From: an uncultured Acidimicrobiales bacterium
Lineage (GTDB): Bacteria; Actinomycetota; Acidimicrobiia; Acidimicrobiales; SZUA-35
DNA: 64,000 nucleotides
Direction of reading: 5' to 3'
Assembly (NCBI GenBank): GCA_938002965.1
Contig: CALKZY010000015.1
Coordinates: 1-64,000, forward strand
The first letter of the stretch is position 1; every line of letters starts with the position of its first letter. Both the position numbers and the translations under genes were made by a program. Positions 34,233 through 43,002 of this stretch are shown here, piece by piece. The notes under the pieces were generated by a model. That model was given only the letters and a program-made list of their open reading frames with translations, had not been told where the DNA came from and made no database searches.

Positions 34233-36566
34233 TCAAAATCCGCCGCTGCTGCGGCCGCCGCCAAACGTGTGGCCACCACCGCCGAAACCGCCGCCGAACG
34301 ATCCGCCACCACCGCCGAAGCCGCCGCCGCCGAACGATCCGCCACCACCACCGGCGCCGAAACCACCTCCACTACCTGAGCTGCCCCAGCCCCCTTGGCT
34401 CCCGCCAATCACGATCCACGTTCCGGATCGACGGCGGCGAGCGATGATGCGTTCTTGGACTGCCAGTGCGGTGTCGGCGATGCGTTCGGCGTGCTGGATC
34501 TGTGCCTCCGGTGTGGCTGGCAGATTAGCCAGCGACTCCTCGAGACGATCCAGGCTTGACCCGGCACTAGACTGAATAAGTTCCCAACCGAGAGCTCGTT
34601 TGGCTCGAGCGATAGCCCGTTCGGCTCTGGCCACCTCGCGTTGAGCTTCCCGCCTGAGTGCCTGCATCCTGGAGTGCTGATCTTGGGCCGAAACCATCAA
34701 GTCGTCCATCTGCCGATTTGTGCGGTAGGACGTTTCAGCGACTCGCAGGAAGTTGGGCTTAACCTGACGAAGCTCCGCTTCCATGCTGGCGATGATCTGG
34801 CGAAGTTCGTCAGGGGCGCGACGGGTCGCTTCATCGAGATCGACGCGATGATTGGCTACGAAATCGGCCAGATCTACCAGAATCTCTTTGCCCTGGTCGA
34901 TGAGCAGCGGGGCTTCGACTTGAGCCTTGTCCAAATCCACCATCAGATCTTCAACCTGATCGAGGAAGCCATCGGCGGCGATGACATGCAAGCCGGCCTG
35001 CTCCAAGTGACGACCGGCCTCGTCGAATTGTTGGGCGTCGAGCGCCTCAGGCATTGGGCCCACACGAACCTGTTCGCCGTATTGAAGTTCACGCAACGCC
35101 CGCTCAGGATGCTCTGCCGCCCACTCCCATGAATCTCTGGCATGCAAGGCGGCGACGTTACCGAAGCGGCGTCGCACATCGTCGGATCGAGCAGTTTCCA
35201 GGGCCACGGCGGCTTCGAGCTCCTCGCTCCACTTCTTCAGGCTTTCGACGCGCGACGGAAGTGCCTGGAGATAGTGTCCGACGGCGAAGAGATCGGCCTC
35301 AACGGCTTCTACCCGGTCTGAAAGCTGAAGCCAGTCCAGTTCAAGACCATCAAAGTCCAGGCCCTCAAGATCGGCGCCGATTAGCTCTAACTTCTGGACC
35401 TGGCCGGATACCGCCCAACCCTGCTCGGACCGTTGACCGGCGAGGTCACCGGCACCCTCGAGTTCTCCCTCAAGAAGTTCTTTCTTAGCTGGCACCGCTA
35501 CCCGAAGGTGGTCCAGGTGCGCCCCGAATGCCACGAGGTGATCAAGCGTCTCCTCTTGGAAGTCCAGCGCCCTCAGCAAGTTGACCACCTGCGTCTTAGC
35601 GCTTTCGGCTGCATGCAGATCAGCGGCACCGGGGCCACCGGGTAGCAACTGGTTCAGTACCGCGGCCACGGCGTCGGTGCTGTTGGCGGCTTCTACTGAC
35701 TCGGAACTTAGCGATTTGAGTTTGTCTTGAGAGGTGCCGGCGACGACCTTGTCCCAAACGTCGGCTTGCAAGAGTATGCGATCGTGACGCTCGCGGACCG
35801 ACCCAAGGCGACCGGTTGGCCCGACTAACGAGCCCTCGAGCTCCCGACGGACCTGAGCCAGTCGACGTCGGCGAGACCCGACGGCGGCCACACCGGCTCC
35901 TCCGCCAACAACAGCGACACCGGCCAACGCCACTAGCGGCGAAAGTCCACCACCGTCGCCCTCGCTATCGGTAGTACCGGAGCTCGGCTCATCGGCACCT
36001 TCGGTTGAAGTTGTCGGATCGGTCGAGGTGCTGGTGCCCCCAACCTCAGAGCTAATTCGTGAACCAATGATGGTTACGGCATCGGTCATACCTGCGGTGT
36101 ATTCGCCCTCGGCGAACTGTGAACCCATCACATCTTCACGGATGGCGTTGACGTCACCGACAGCGGTCAGCCAGCGATCGCCGACCACGACATCGGACTT
36201 CCGATCCTCGACGGACAAGCCAAGAATGATGACCTCAGGGTCAGTGGTCCCGCCCGAATCGGAATAGCACGTCCGTATAAGTTCGTCGACGACGGCTACC
36301 AAATCGCCGCCCTCGACCGAATCGTAAGAACGAACAATGACCAGAGCGTCAGCAGGTACAGCGCCGGCGATCACGTCTTCAACATCAGCGACATTCACCG
36401 AACCACTGGTGTCGACTACAGCCGCATCGCAGACAAGCGTCTCATCGCTCTGGGCTAGGACAGGTGAGGGCGCGAGAACCGCGATGGCGGCGCACGTCAA
36501 CAGGCTGCTAGCAGCTAGAAAAAGCCGGGCTACCGGCGGGCGCCCGGTCACGGCGGTAGAAGTCAC
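34233..36566 (-). CDS. TPM-domain secreted protein with long coiled coil and Gly-rich tail
   Basis: A signal peptide (core VARLFLAASSLLTCAAIAVLA, cleavage near VLAQS) leads to a TPM/YgcG-type domain, then a membrane segment (SPLVALAGVAVVGGGAGVAAVG), a long charged helical region of about 400 residues predicted as coiled coil, and a tail of GGGFG repeats ending SSGGF. The frame opens further upstream, but the GTG at 36566 is the best start, with a TTGGGG upstream. Related TPM proteins sit in the envelope, but none of their roles is firmly assigned to this form. The coiled coil would face the cytoplasm. Confidence 0.75.
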   Translation of the reverse strand: MTSTAVTGRPPVARLFLAASSLLTCAAIAVLAPSPVLAQSDETLVCDAAVVDTSGSVNVADVEDVIAGAVPADALVIVRSYDSVEGGDLVAVVDELIRTCYSDSGGTTDPEVIILGLSVEDRKSDVVVGDRWLTAVGDVNAIREDVMGSQFAEGEYTAGMTDAVTIIGSRISSEVGGTSTSTDPTTSTEGADEPSSGTTDSEGDGGGLSPLVALAGVAVVGGGAGVAAVGSRRRRLAQVRRELEGSLVGPTGRLGSVRERHDRILLQADVWDKVVAGTSQDKLKSLSSESVEAANSTDAVAAVLNQLLPGGPGAADLHAAESAKTQVVNLLRALDFQEETLDHLVAFGAHLDHLRVAVPAKKELLEGELEGAGDLAGQRSEQGWAVSGQVQKLELIGADLEGLDFDGLELDWLQLSDRVEAVEADLFAVGHYLQALPSRVESLKKWSEELEAAVALETARSDDVRRRFGNVAALHARDSWEWAAEHPERALRELQYGEQVRVGPMPEALDAQQFDEAGRHLEQAGLHVIAADGFLDQVEDLMVDLDKAQVEAPLLIDQGKEILVDLADFVANHRVDLDEATRRAPDELRQIIASMEAELRQVKPNFLRVAETSYRTNRQMDDLMVSAQDQHSRMQALRREAQREVARAERAIARAKRALGWELIQSSAGSSLDRLEESLANLPATPEAQIQHAERIADTALAVQERIIARRRRSGTWIVIGGSQGGWGSSGSGGGFGAGGGGGSFGGGGFGGGGGSFGGGFGGGGHTFGGGRSSGGF

Positions 36567-36754
36567 AGGACCCCAAGTTACTACCGCCAGGGCTCCAGGC
36601 CCCGCTTGGCTCTCCCGAGAAACTCTAACGTCAAACAGAGAGACCACTCTTGCCCGCGTTCTCATACCGGCTGCTTTCCAAATACCGCCACAACTAGTCC
36701 TTACGTTGCTTGCCACCTATGCAGTTGCACGACTGTTGCCCGGTGCCGGTGCAG

Positions 36755-37348
36755 TCAACTTGCGCCCTGGCCCAACAAAGCCGCCTCAAGAAAAGATAAC
36801 AGCGTGCGGCGCAAGGTTGCCGCCGCCCTCAGATCGAGTTGCAGATCAAGCGCTCTGAGCACTTCGGTCTCGGTCACCGAACCGGCCACAACAGCGTAGG
36901 AGGACAACAAGATAACCCTCGGATCGTTGCGTAACAGTAGGCCTTCGTCCATGTAGCCACGAAGAGCCGCCTCGGCTGCGGCCAGGGTCGGGCGAAGTTC
37001 CTCGACAACACCTTCGGACCATGGTGGCCCCAGCCGGGATGTTTCGCGAAGTACTCCGATAAGTTCCGGTCGCCTCACCGCTAACTCGAAGCTGGCTCGA
37101 ACCACCGCTTCGACCGCCGGCCACCCAGGGCTACTTTGCTTGGCCGCGGCAGCCAACACTCCTAGCAAATCCTGGGCAGATCGGGACAAAACAGCCTCAA
37201 TCAGCCTGCTTTTGGACCCGAAGTGGTAAAGGATCGACTGCTTGGTTAGACCTAGTCGCTGTGCGAGATCGTCCAGCGAGGTCCCGTCAACTCCACGATC
37301 GGCAAACGCTAAGGTCGCTTGATTCAGTACCCGATCCTTGGTATCCAC
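36755..37348 (-). CDS. TetR-family transcriptional regulator
   Basis: A 197-residue regulator with an N-terminal TetR helix-turn-helix (SLDDLAQRLGLTKQSILYHFGSK, whose recognition helix is TKQSILYHF) and a helical ligand domain. It is divergent from the acyl-reductase/HAD operon, with a palindrome just upstream of its start, so it probably represses itself and that operon. The ligand is unknown; a fatty acyl compound is a reasonable guess from the neighbours. Confidence 0.9.
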   Translation of the reverse strand: MDTKDRVLNQATLAFADRGVDGTSLDDLAQRLGLTKQSILYHFGSKSRLIEAVLSRSAQDLLGVLAAAAKQSSPGWPAVEAVVRASFELAVRRPELIGVLRETSRLGPPWSEGVVEELRPTLAAAEAALRGYMDEGLLLRNDPRVILLSSYAVVAGSVTETEVLRALDLQLDLRAAATLRRTLLSFLEAALLGQGAS

Positions 37349-37349
37349 T

Positions 37350-37361
37350 TACCAAATGGTA
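37350..37361. promoter_or_regulatory. Probable TetR operator
   Basis: TACCA-AA-TGGTA is a perfect 5-base inverted repeat next to the TetR start codon, in the 103-base gap to the divergent operon. A direct repeat AGACAGATT occurs twice in the same gap. Confidence 0.5.
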
Positions 37362-37451
37362 GACAGATTGCTTGCAAGGCGCTAGACAGATTTCAGTGAG
37401 TGCGTTGAACCCACCTCGGTGTTGCCAAAACTGTCTGGACCGGAGGACCCA

Positions 37452-39788
37452 ATGATTGCCGACCAGCTGGCCGGAAAACGAATAGCCGTAACAGGGTCCA
37501 CAGGGTTCTTGGGGACGGCGCTCGTAGAACGACTTCTTCGGGGTGCGCCCGACTGCCACATCGTTCTTCTCGTCAGGGCAGGGCGTCGATCATCGCCGTC
37601 ACAGCGGGCCCGACGTGAGATCTTCCGCAACGATGCCTTTGGGCGGCTACTGAAAGACCTTGGCAAGGAGTCGTTTTGGGACGAGATCGATCGCCGAGTC
37701 ACTGTCATCCAGGGCGACATCAGCAAAGACGGACTTGGCCTCGATGACGAGGGCCGCACGGCGCTAGCGCAGTGCGACATCGTCATTCACTCAGCGGCCA
37801 CAGTTAGCTTCGATGCCCCTCTTGATGGTGCCGTCGAGGTCAATCTTCTCGGCCCAACACGCATCGTGGAGACACTCAGCGATTTGGGCGTCAAGCCCCA
37901 TCTCGTAGCCGTCTCGACCTGCTACGTGGCCGGAAACCGAAGAGGTCGGGCGCCAGAACAGCTCCTTTCCGACAGCCCGTTCCACATTGACGTCGACTGG
38001 CGTGATGAAGTCATGGCCGCACGGCGCACCAGGGCCGATTTCGACGCCTTGTCACGAACGGCAGCTCAACTCGAAGACTTCCGTAAACAGGCCCGGTACG
38101 AGCTGGGAGCAGCCGGCACACCTCTGTTAGCGGCCAAAACCGAACAGCTCCGAGGCCGATGGGTTTCCGATCAGCTGGTCGAAGCCGGCCGAGCCCGCGC
38201 CGCGTCACTCGGCTGGCCCGACGCCTACGCTTACACCAAAGCATTAGGCGAACGAGCCCTCGACGAAAGCAAGGGCGACATCCCGGTCTCCATCGTGCGG
38301 CCGAGCATCATCGAATCGGCTTGGGCCCAACCGTTTGCCGGTTGGATCAAAGGCTTTCGCATGGCCGAACCCATCATTATCAGCTACGCCCGAGGGCTCC
38401 TGAAGGAATTCCCAGGCGTTCCCGAGGGTGTTATCGACGTCATCCCGGCCGACCTCGTGGTCCACGCCATCATCGCTGTGGCCGCCCGAGGTCATGCCGG
38501 TGACAACAACATCGATGTCACCCAGGTCGCTTCGGGAACAGCCAATCCGCTCCGGTACCGCCACCTGGTCAACCTGGTCTCAGAATGGTTTACCGATAAT
38601 CCGCTCTACGACCGCAAGGGCCAGCCCATTGCTGTACCCGAGTGGTCGTTTCCCGGACGCGGAGCGGTCGAGCGTCAACTGGACCGAGTCGAGAAGAATC
38701 TTGGCCGGGCCGATCGGGCCTTGAAAATGTTGCCGTTGCGAGGGCGCCAGGCAATGGTCACCGCCGAGGTCGAGGATCGCAAAGAACAAGTCTCACGTGC
38801 CGTAGGGTACGTGAAGATTTATGGCGCCTACGCCGAATGCGAAGCCTTGTACGGGGTAGAGAACCTCATCAAGCTCCATCAGTCCTTGGACGAGAGTGAC
38901 CAGATCGAGTTTGGCTGCGATCCCGGCATCGTGAATTGGGATCACTACGTCCAGAACGTCCATCTCCCTTCGGTGGTCGAACACGCCCGGGTAAAGACGA
39001 CCGGCGAGCGAAGCGACCCGGACCAGCGCACCAAGCGTCTACGGTCCCGGGTTCTGGCACCCGAGCGTCAACTGGCGGCTTTCGACCTCGAAAACACAAT
39101 CATCGCTTCCAACGTGGTCTTCAGCTACGCATGGTTGGCAACGAGGAAGCTCGGGCCTCGTGACCGCATGCGCTTCACCATGAAGACCCTGGCCGAAGGG
39201 CCAGCCCTGCTGGCCCTTGACCGCCGGGACCGAACCGACTTCCTGCGACACTTCTACCGTCGTTACGAGGGAGCGCCGGTTGATGACCTCGACATTCTCG
39301 GCCCCCAGCTGTTGGCCGATCACGTTTTGACCAAAGCCTTTCCAGCAGCCCTTCGCCGCGTGCGGGAGCACCGGCGCCTGGGCCATCGAACCGTGCTCAT
39401 CACCGGAGCGCTCGATGTTGTGGTGAAACCACTGGGCCCCCTGTTCGACGACGTCATCTGCGCCGAGATGTCGCAGCGCGACGGACGTTACACCGGTGAG
39501 CTGTTGGCCGTGCCCCCTACCGGCGAAGTGCGAGCACAGGCCCTGCGAGACTACGCCGACGCCCACGGACTGGACTTGGCCGAGTCGGTGGCCTACGCCG
39601 ACTCGTCGTCCGACCTGCCGCTGCTCGATGCAGTTGGCTTCCCGGTGGCAGTTAATCCTGAATCAAGACTGGCCTCGATGTCAGCCAAACGCGGTTGGCT
39701 TATCGAGTATTGGTCGAAGGCCGAAGGCGGCACCGACAAGACGTTGCCGCTCGGTCCCCTGCCCGCGGCGAGACGAAGCCGCAAGTAA
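37452..39788 (+). CDS. Fatty acyl reductase-like SDR fused to HAD-IB phosphatase
   Basis: The N-terminal half is an extended SDR of the NAD_binding_4/thioester-reductase type: Rossmann motif VTGSTGFLGTAL (near residues 14-25), the catalytic Tyr-Lys pair in DAYAYTKALGE, and VSIVRPSIIESAW. The C-terminal half is an HAD-IB hydrolase with FDLENTII as motif I (an Asn-Thr variant after the Asp) and AYADSSSDLPLLDAV as motif IV. The ATG at 37452 has GGAGGA upstream and is preferred over the earlier in-frame start. It is the first gene of a three-gene operon with the LarA-like and PlsC genes; it may make and dephosphorylate a lipid precursor. Confidence 0.8.
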   Translation: MIADQLAGKRIAVTGSTGFLGTALVERLLRGAPDCHIVLLVRAGRRSSPSQRARREIFRNDAFGRLLKDLGKESFWDEIDRRVTVIQGDISKDGLGLDDEGRTALAQCDIVIHSAATVSFDAPLDGAVEVNLLGPTRIVETLSDLGVKPHLVAVSTCYVAGNRRGRAPEQLLSDSPFHIDVDWRDEVMAARRTRADFDALSRTAAQLEDFRKQARYELGAAGTPLLAAKTEQLRGRWVSDQLVEAGRARAASLGWPDAYAYTKALGERALDESKGDIPVSIVRPSIIESAWAQPFAGWIKGFRMAEPIIISYARGLLKEFPGVPEGVIDVIPADLVVHAIIAVAARGHAGDNNIDVTQVASGTANPLRYRHLVNLVSEWFTDNPLYDRKGQPIAVPEWSFPGRGAVERQLDRVEKNLGRADRALKMLPLRGRQAMVTAEVEDRKEQVSRAVGYVKIYGAYAECEALYGVENLIKLHQSLDESDQIEFGCDPGIVNWDHYVQNVHLPSVVEHARVKTTGERSDPDQRTKRLRSRVLAPERQLAAFDLENTIIASNVVFSYAWLATRKLGPRDRMRFTMKTLAEGPALLALDRRDRTDFLRHFYRRYEGAPVDDLDILGPQLLADHVLTKAFPAALRRVREHRRLGHRTVLITGALDVVVKPLGPLFDDVICAEMSQRDGRYTGELLAVPPTGEVRAQALRDYADAHGLDLAESVAYADSSSDLPLLDAVGFPVAVNPESRLASMSAKRGWLIEYWSKAEGGTDKTLPLGPLPAARRSRK

Positions 39789-39834
39789 GCATGAGGGCAC
39801 ACCAACCAGTGAGCACAGAAAGCAAAGTGCGTAC

Positions 39835-41448
39835 GTGAGCGAACAAACTAGAGCCAATCCCCGTCCCGGTTTCGTGCTTGAGGTCGATCGTCGGACCCCG
39901 CCGATCCTCTTCCACCACGGTGAGGGTTTCCGGCTGGAGAAACTGCCGGTCGGGCGAAGCAGAGTGATCTACCCCGGCGAGCCGCTTGTGGGGATCAAGG
40001 ATCCTGACGCGGCGATCCGAGACGCGCTGCTAAACCCCATCGACGATGATCCACTGCCCTCGATCCTGCGAGCCGGCATGAAGCTGACCATCGCCTTCGA
40101 CGATATTTCTTTGCCCCTGCCACCCATGCAGCGGCCCGACAGTCGACAGCGAATTATCGAGGCCGTTCTCGACATGGCGGCTGAGGCCGGGGTGGACGAC
40201 GTTCACCTCATCGCTGCCCTGTGCCTTCACCGCCGAATGACCGACAACGAACTACGACACGCTGTCGGTGATCGGGTGTTCGAGGCCTTCGCTCCCCACG
40301 GCCTGCTTTACAACCACGATGCCGAGGACCCCGACGGGATGGTCATCCTCGGCCACACTGACAAAGGTGAAACAGTTCAAATGAACAAGCGGGCGGCTGA
40401 ATCCGACCTGCTCATCTACGTCAACATCAATCTGGTGTCGATGGATGGAGGCTGGAAAAGCACTGCCACCGGCCTGGCCGGCTACGAAGGCGTCAAAGCC
40501 CACCACAACGTCCACACGCTGCGCCACTCCAAGTCCTTCATGGATCAGGACAACTCCGAGTTGCACCGCTCAAACTGGCGACAGGGCGACGTCATCAAGG
40601 CTCACGGGCCCCGAATCTTCCAAATCGAGTCGACCCTCAACACCAACACTTTCGGTCGTCAAGGGCCGATGTCGGTCTTGCAAAAGCGCGAGTGGGAGTG
40701 GACGGCTCGAGACCGGGCATCGTTCGCCGCCATGCACGCTGGACTCAACCGAATGCCACCAGCGGCCCGACGCCGAGTCTTCCAAGGGTGGAAGGCCCCG
40801 TACGACATCACGTCGGTCCAAGCAGGCGAGGTCGAAGCCGTCCACCGCAAGACAACCGAAGCTGTCTACGCCCAACACCTGGTCCCAGTTTCCGGACAGA
40901 CCGACGTTCTCACGATGGGTCTCCCCTATCTGACCCCGTACAACGTCAACTCGATCATGAATCCGATCCTGGTGATGGTCCAGGGCCTCGGATACTTCTT
41001 CAACCTGTACCGGGGCAAGCCACTGGTCCGTGAGGGCGGTGTGCTGATCATGAGCCACCCGACGCCGTGGGAGTTCCACCCGGTTCACCATCCGAGCTAC
41101 ATCGACTTCTTCGAAGAAGTCCTGGCCGAGACAACAGACCCGGTCGAGATCGAACAGAAATACGAAAAGCAGTACGCCGAAGACGAGTGGTACCGCCACC
41201 TGTACCGCACCAGCAACGCCTACCACGGCGTGCATCCGTTTTACATGTGGTATTGGGGCTCACACGCCATGCAGTACCTGGGCGGAGTCATAATTGTCGG
41301 GGGCGACCCTCGGTCTGTACGTCGGTTAGGATTCCGTCCGGCGTCAACACTTGAGGACGCCTTTGAAATGGCTGAAGATGTGGTCGGTCCGAGACCGACC
41401 GTGACTCATCTTCACAATCCACCTATCCTGATGGCAGACGTAACCTAA
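39835..41448 (+). CDS. LarA-like (DUF2088) racemase-domain protein
   Basis: The N-terminal part resembles the nickel-pincer racemase LarA: FDDISLPLPPMQRPDSR, ALCLHRRMTDNELRHAVG and LLIYVNIN. The C-terminal part differs from lactate racemase (HPTPWEFHPVHHPSYIDF, MWYWGSHAMQYLGGVIIVGG). The substrate may not be lactate. The GTG at 39835 (VSEQTRANP) is chosen because coding similarity begins there; upstream codons overlap the preceding gene and read as Arg/Pro-rich. Forty-six bases after the acyl-reductase gene, 19 before plsC. Confidence 0.7.
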   Translation: MSEQTRANPRPGFVLEVDRRTPPILFHHGEGFRLEKLPVGRSRVIYPGEPLVGIKDPDAAIRDALLNPIDDDPLPSILRAGMKLTIAFDDISLPLPPMQRPDSRQRIIEAVLDMAAEAGVDDVHLIAALCLHRRMTDNELRHAVGDRVFEAFAPHGLLYNHDAEDPDGMVILGHTDKGETVQMNKRAAESDLLIYVNINLVSMDGGWKSTATGLAGYEGVKAHHNVHTLRHSKSFMDQDNSELHRSNWRQGDVIKAHGPRIFQIESTLNTNTFGRQGPMSVLQKREWEWTARDRASFAAMHAGLNRMPPAARRRVFQGWKAPYDITSVQAGEVEAVHRKTTEAVYAQHLVPVSGQTDVLTMGLPYLTPYNVNSIMNPILVMVQGLGYFFNLYRGKPLVREGGVLIMSHPTPWEFHPVHHPSYIDFFEEVLAETTDPVEIEQKYEKQYAEDEWYRHLYRTSNAYHGVHPFYMWYWGSHAMQYLGGVIIVGGDPRSVRRLGFRPASTLEDAFEMAEDVVGPRPTVTHLHNPPILMADVT

Positions 41449-41467
41449 GGGTTCGGGGAGAGTACAC

Positions 41468-42361
41468 GTGAGCTGGCTGCACTTCATCTCGCAACCTCCG
41501 TCGACGCCGAAAGGGGTCGACAAAGTAAGGGCGACACCGAAAGCTGGTGTTCATTTTGATACGGACTGGGCTTATCGAAGTCCGGCCAAGATTGTGCGGC
41601 GCGCCGGCGTCTGGGGCTTTTTCAAACCCGCCGTCCGGCTGTACGCCAGTCCACGGGTAGTCGGCGTTGACCGGCTCCGAAACATCAAGGCGCCCGTCAT
41701 CTTCGCCGCCAACCATCACAGTCACGCCGACACCAGTGTTCTGCTGGCCACGCTGCCGTCCAAGCTTCGCGACGACCTGTCGATCGCTGCCGGAGCCGAC
41801 TACTTCTTCCCCAACCGAGTGGCGGGAACCATTTCGGCGCTGTTCATCGGGGCTATTCCGATTGAGCGCAAGCGACTGTCCAAGCTTTCGATCCGCAACA
41901 GTCTCCGTGCTTTGGAGAAAGGCCGCAGCCTGCTGATCTTCCCCGAGGGCGGTCGAAGCCCAGACGGCTACAGCCGTGAGCATCGACCGGGCGCAGCCTA
42001 TTTGGCCAAGCGGGGCAAGGTGCCGGTGATTCCCGTCTACCTCGACGGCACCGGGTCCATCCTGCCCAAAGGCAAGAACTGGCCGACACGGGGACGAAGC
42101 GCCGTGGTCTTCGGTGATGCGATGAAGATCGACGATGACGAAGATCCACGGGTATTCGCCAAGAGAATCGAGCGTCGGATCGGCGAGCTGGCCGACGAAT
42201 TCGGCTCCGGTTGGTGGCAGGCTCGTAAGAACGCTTACGCGGCCGAAACGCCGGAACCAACAGGTCCCGATGCTGGCGCTTGGCGTCGCCGCTGGGCCCT
42301 CGGCCCGAAGCCAAGCGAGCAGCGAACCAGCCCAAACAAGCCAAAGTGGCCGGAGATCTGA
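41468..42361 (+). CDS. 1-acylglycerol-3-phosphate acyltransferase-like protein (PlsC family)
   Basis: Transfers acyl groups to a lipid acceptor. The 297-residue protein has the catalytic NHHSHADTS (HX4D, about residues 79-87), a middle IGAIPIER block and the FPEGGRS binding motif (about 159-165), then a C-terminal Pro/Lys-rich tail. A GTG start, 19 bases after the LarA-like gene, puts it in the same operon. Together with the reductase/HAD fusion, it suggests a lipid-modification pathway. Confidence 0.85.
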   Translation: MSWLHFISQPPSTPKGVDKVRATPKAGVHFDTDWAYRSPAKIVRRAGVWGFFKPAVRLYASPRVVGVDRLRNIKAPVIFAANHHSHADTSVLLATLPSKLRDDLSIAAGADYFFPNRVAGTISALFIGAIPIERKRLSKLSIRNSLRALEKGRSLLIFPEGGRSPDGYSREHRPGAAYLAKRGKVPVIPVYLDGTGSILPKGKNWPTRGRSAVVFGDAMKIDDDEDPRVFAKRIERRIGELADEFGSGWWQARKNAYAAETPEPTGPDAGAWRRRWALGPKPSEQRTSPNKPKWPEI

Positions 42362-42408
42362 TCAACCGCTAGCTCCTTATGACGCCGATGGGCTGAGCGG
42401 CCCAACAA

Positions 42409-43002
42409 TCAGCGGCGATCGACGCCGTCTAGTTCCGTGTCCGCCGGATTCTGATCAAGCTCGGGGTCGTCGAGATCGGCACAACGAGCAACATCAGGGC
42501 GTTCGCCGCAACTGAGGCCAAATTGCTCGTACCCACTGTCGAGCGGCGAGTTGCGGAACAGTTCATCGCAGGCCGAACCGGATCCGGCTTCGCAGTCGTC
42601 CCACAGCAGATCGAGTTCGCCGTCGTCGCCGTAGCTGGCCGAGTCATCGACACGAGCCAAGACGCCGGCATCAGTTGACGAGCCGGACAATGCCTCTTCA
42701 GAATCGGTGTCGTCGTTCATGACAGCCTGAGCAGCTAGGCAGGCCGCCCTCAGCTCGTCCTCTAGAACGTCGTCGTAGTTGTTGCGATCAATTTCCGCCG
42801 AGCCCAACCGCAGCACACAGTCAACGACCTCAGCAGAATCACCGGAGGCGACCAGTGCAGTTCGAACCTCGTCGCGGCCGTCGGCCTGAGGCGGCGCATC
42901 GTCCACAAGCGCGCTGCAACCAGCGAGACCTAGTACGGCTACGCCTGCGGCCAAAGCCATAGTTCCGGCGAGAACTCGATGAGGAGATTGGCGGCCGGTC
43001 AT
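42409..43002 (-). CDS. Hypothetical lipoprotein
   Basis: A signal peptide with lipobox GLAGC (Cys near residue 29) is followed by an acidic Asp/Glu/Ser-rich domain containing several cysteines (CVLRL, ACLAAQA, CEAGSGSACDEL, CGERPD). The start overlaps the stop of the DUF3048 gene (ATGA), so it is the third member of that operon. Calcium or metal binding is possible from its acidity, but not shown. No family recognised. Confidence 0.65.
   Translation of the reverse strand: MTGRQSPHRVLAGTMALAAGVAVLGLAGCSALVDDAPPQADGRDEVRTALVASGDSAEVVDCVLRLGSAEIDRNNYDDVLEDELRAACLAAQAVMNDDTDSEEALSGSSTDAGVLARVDDSASYGDDGELDLLWDDCEAGSGSACDELFRNSPLDSGYEQFGLSCGERPDVARCADLDDPELDQNPADTELDGVDRR

Noticed and set aside
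34267..34575. Pro-rich plus-strand frame
   Set aside because: It is the antisense of the GGGFG repeats of the TPM-domain gene; composition follows from that repeat, with no ribosome site.
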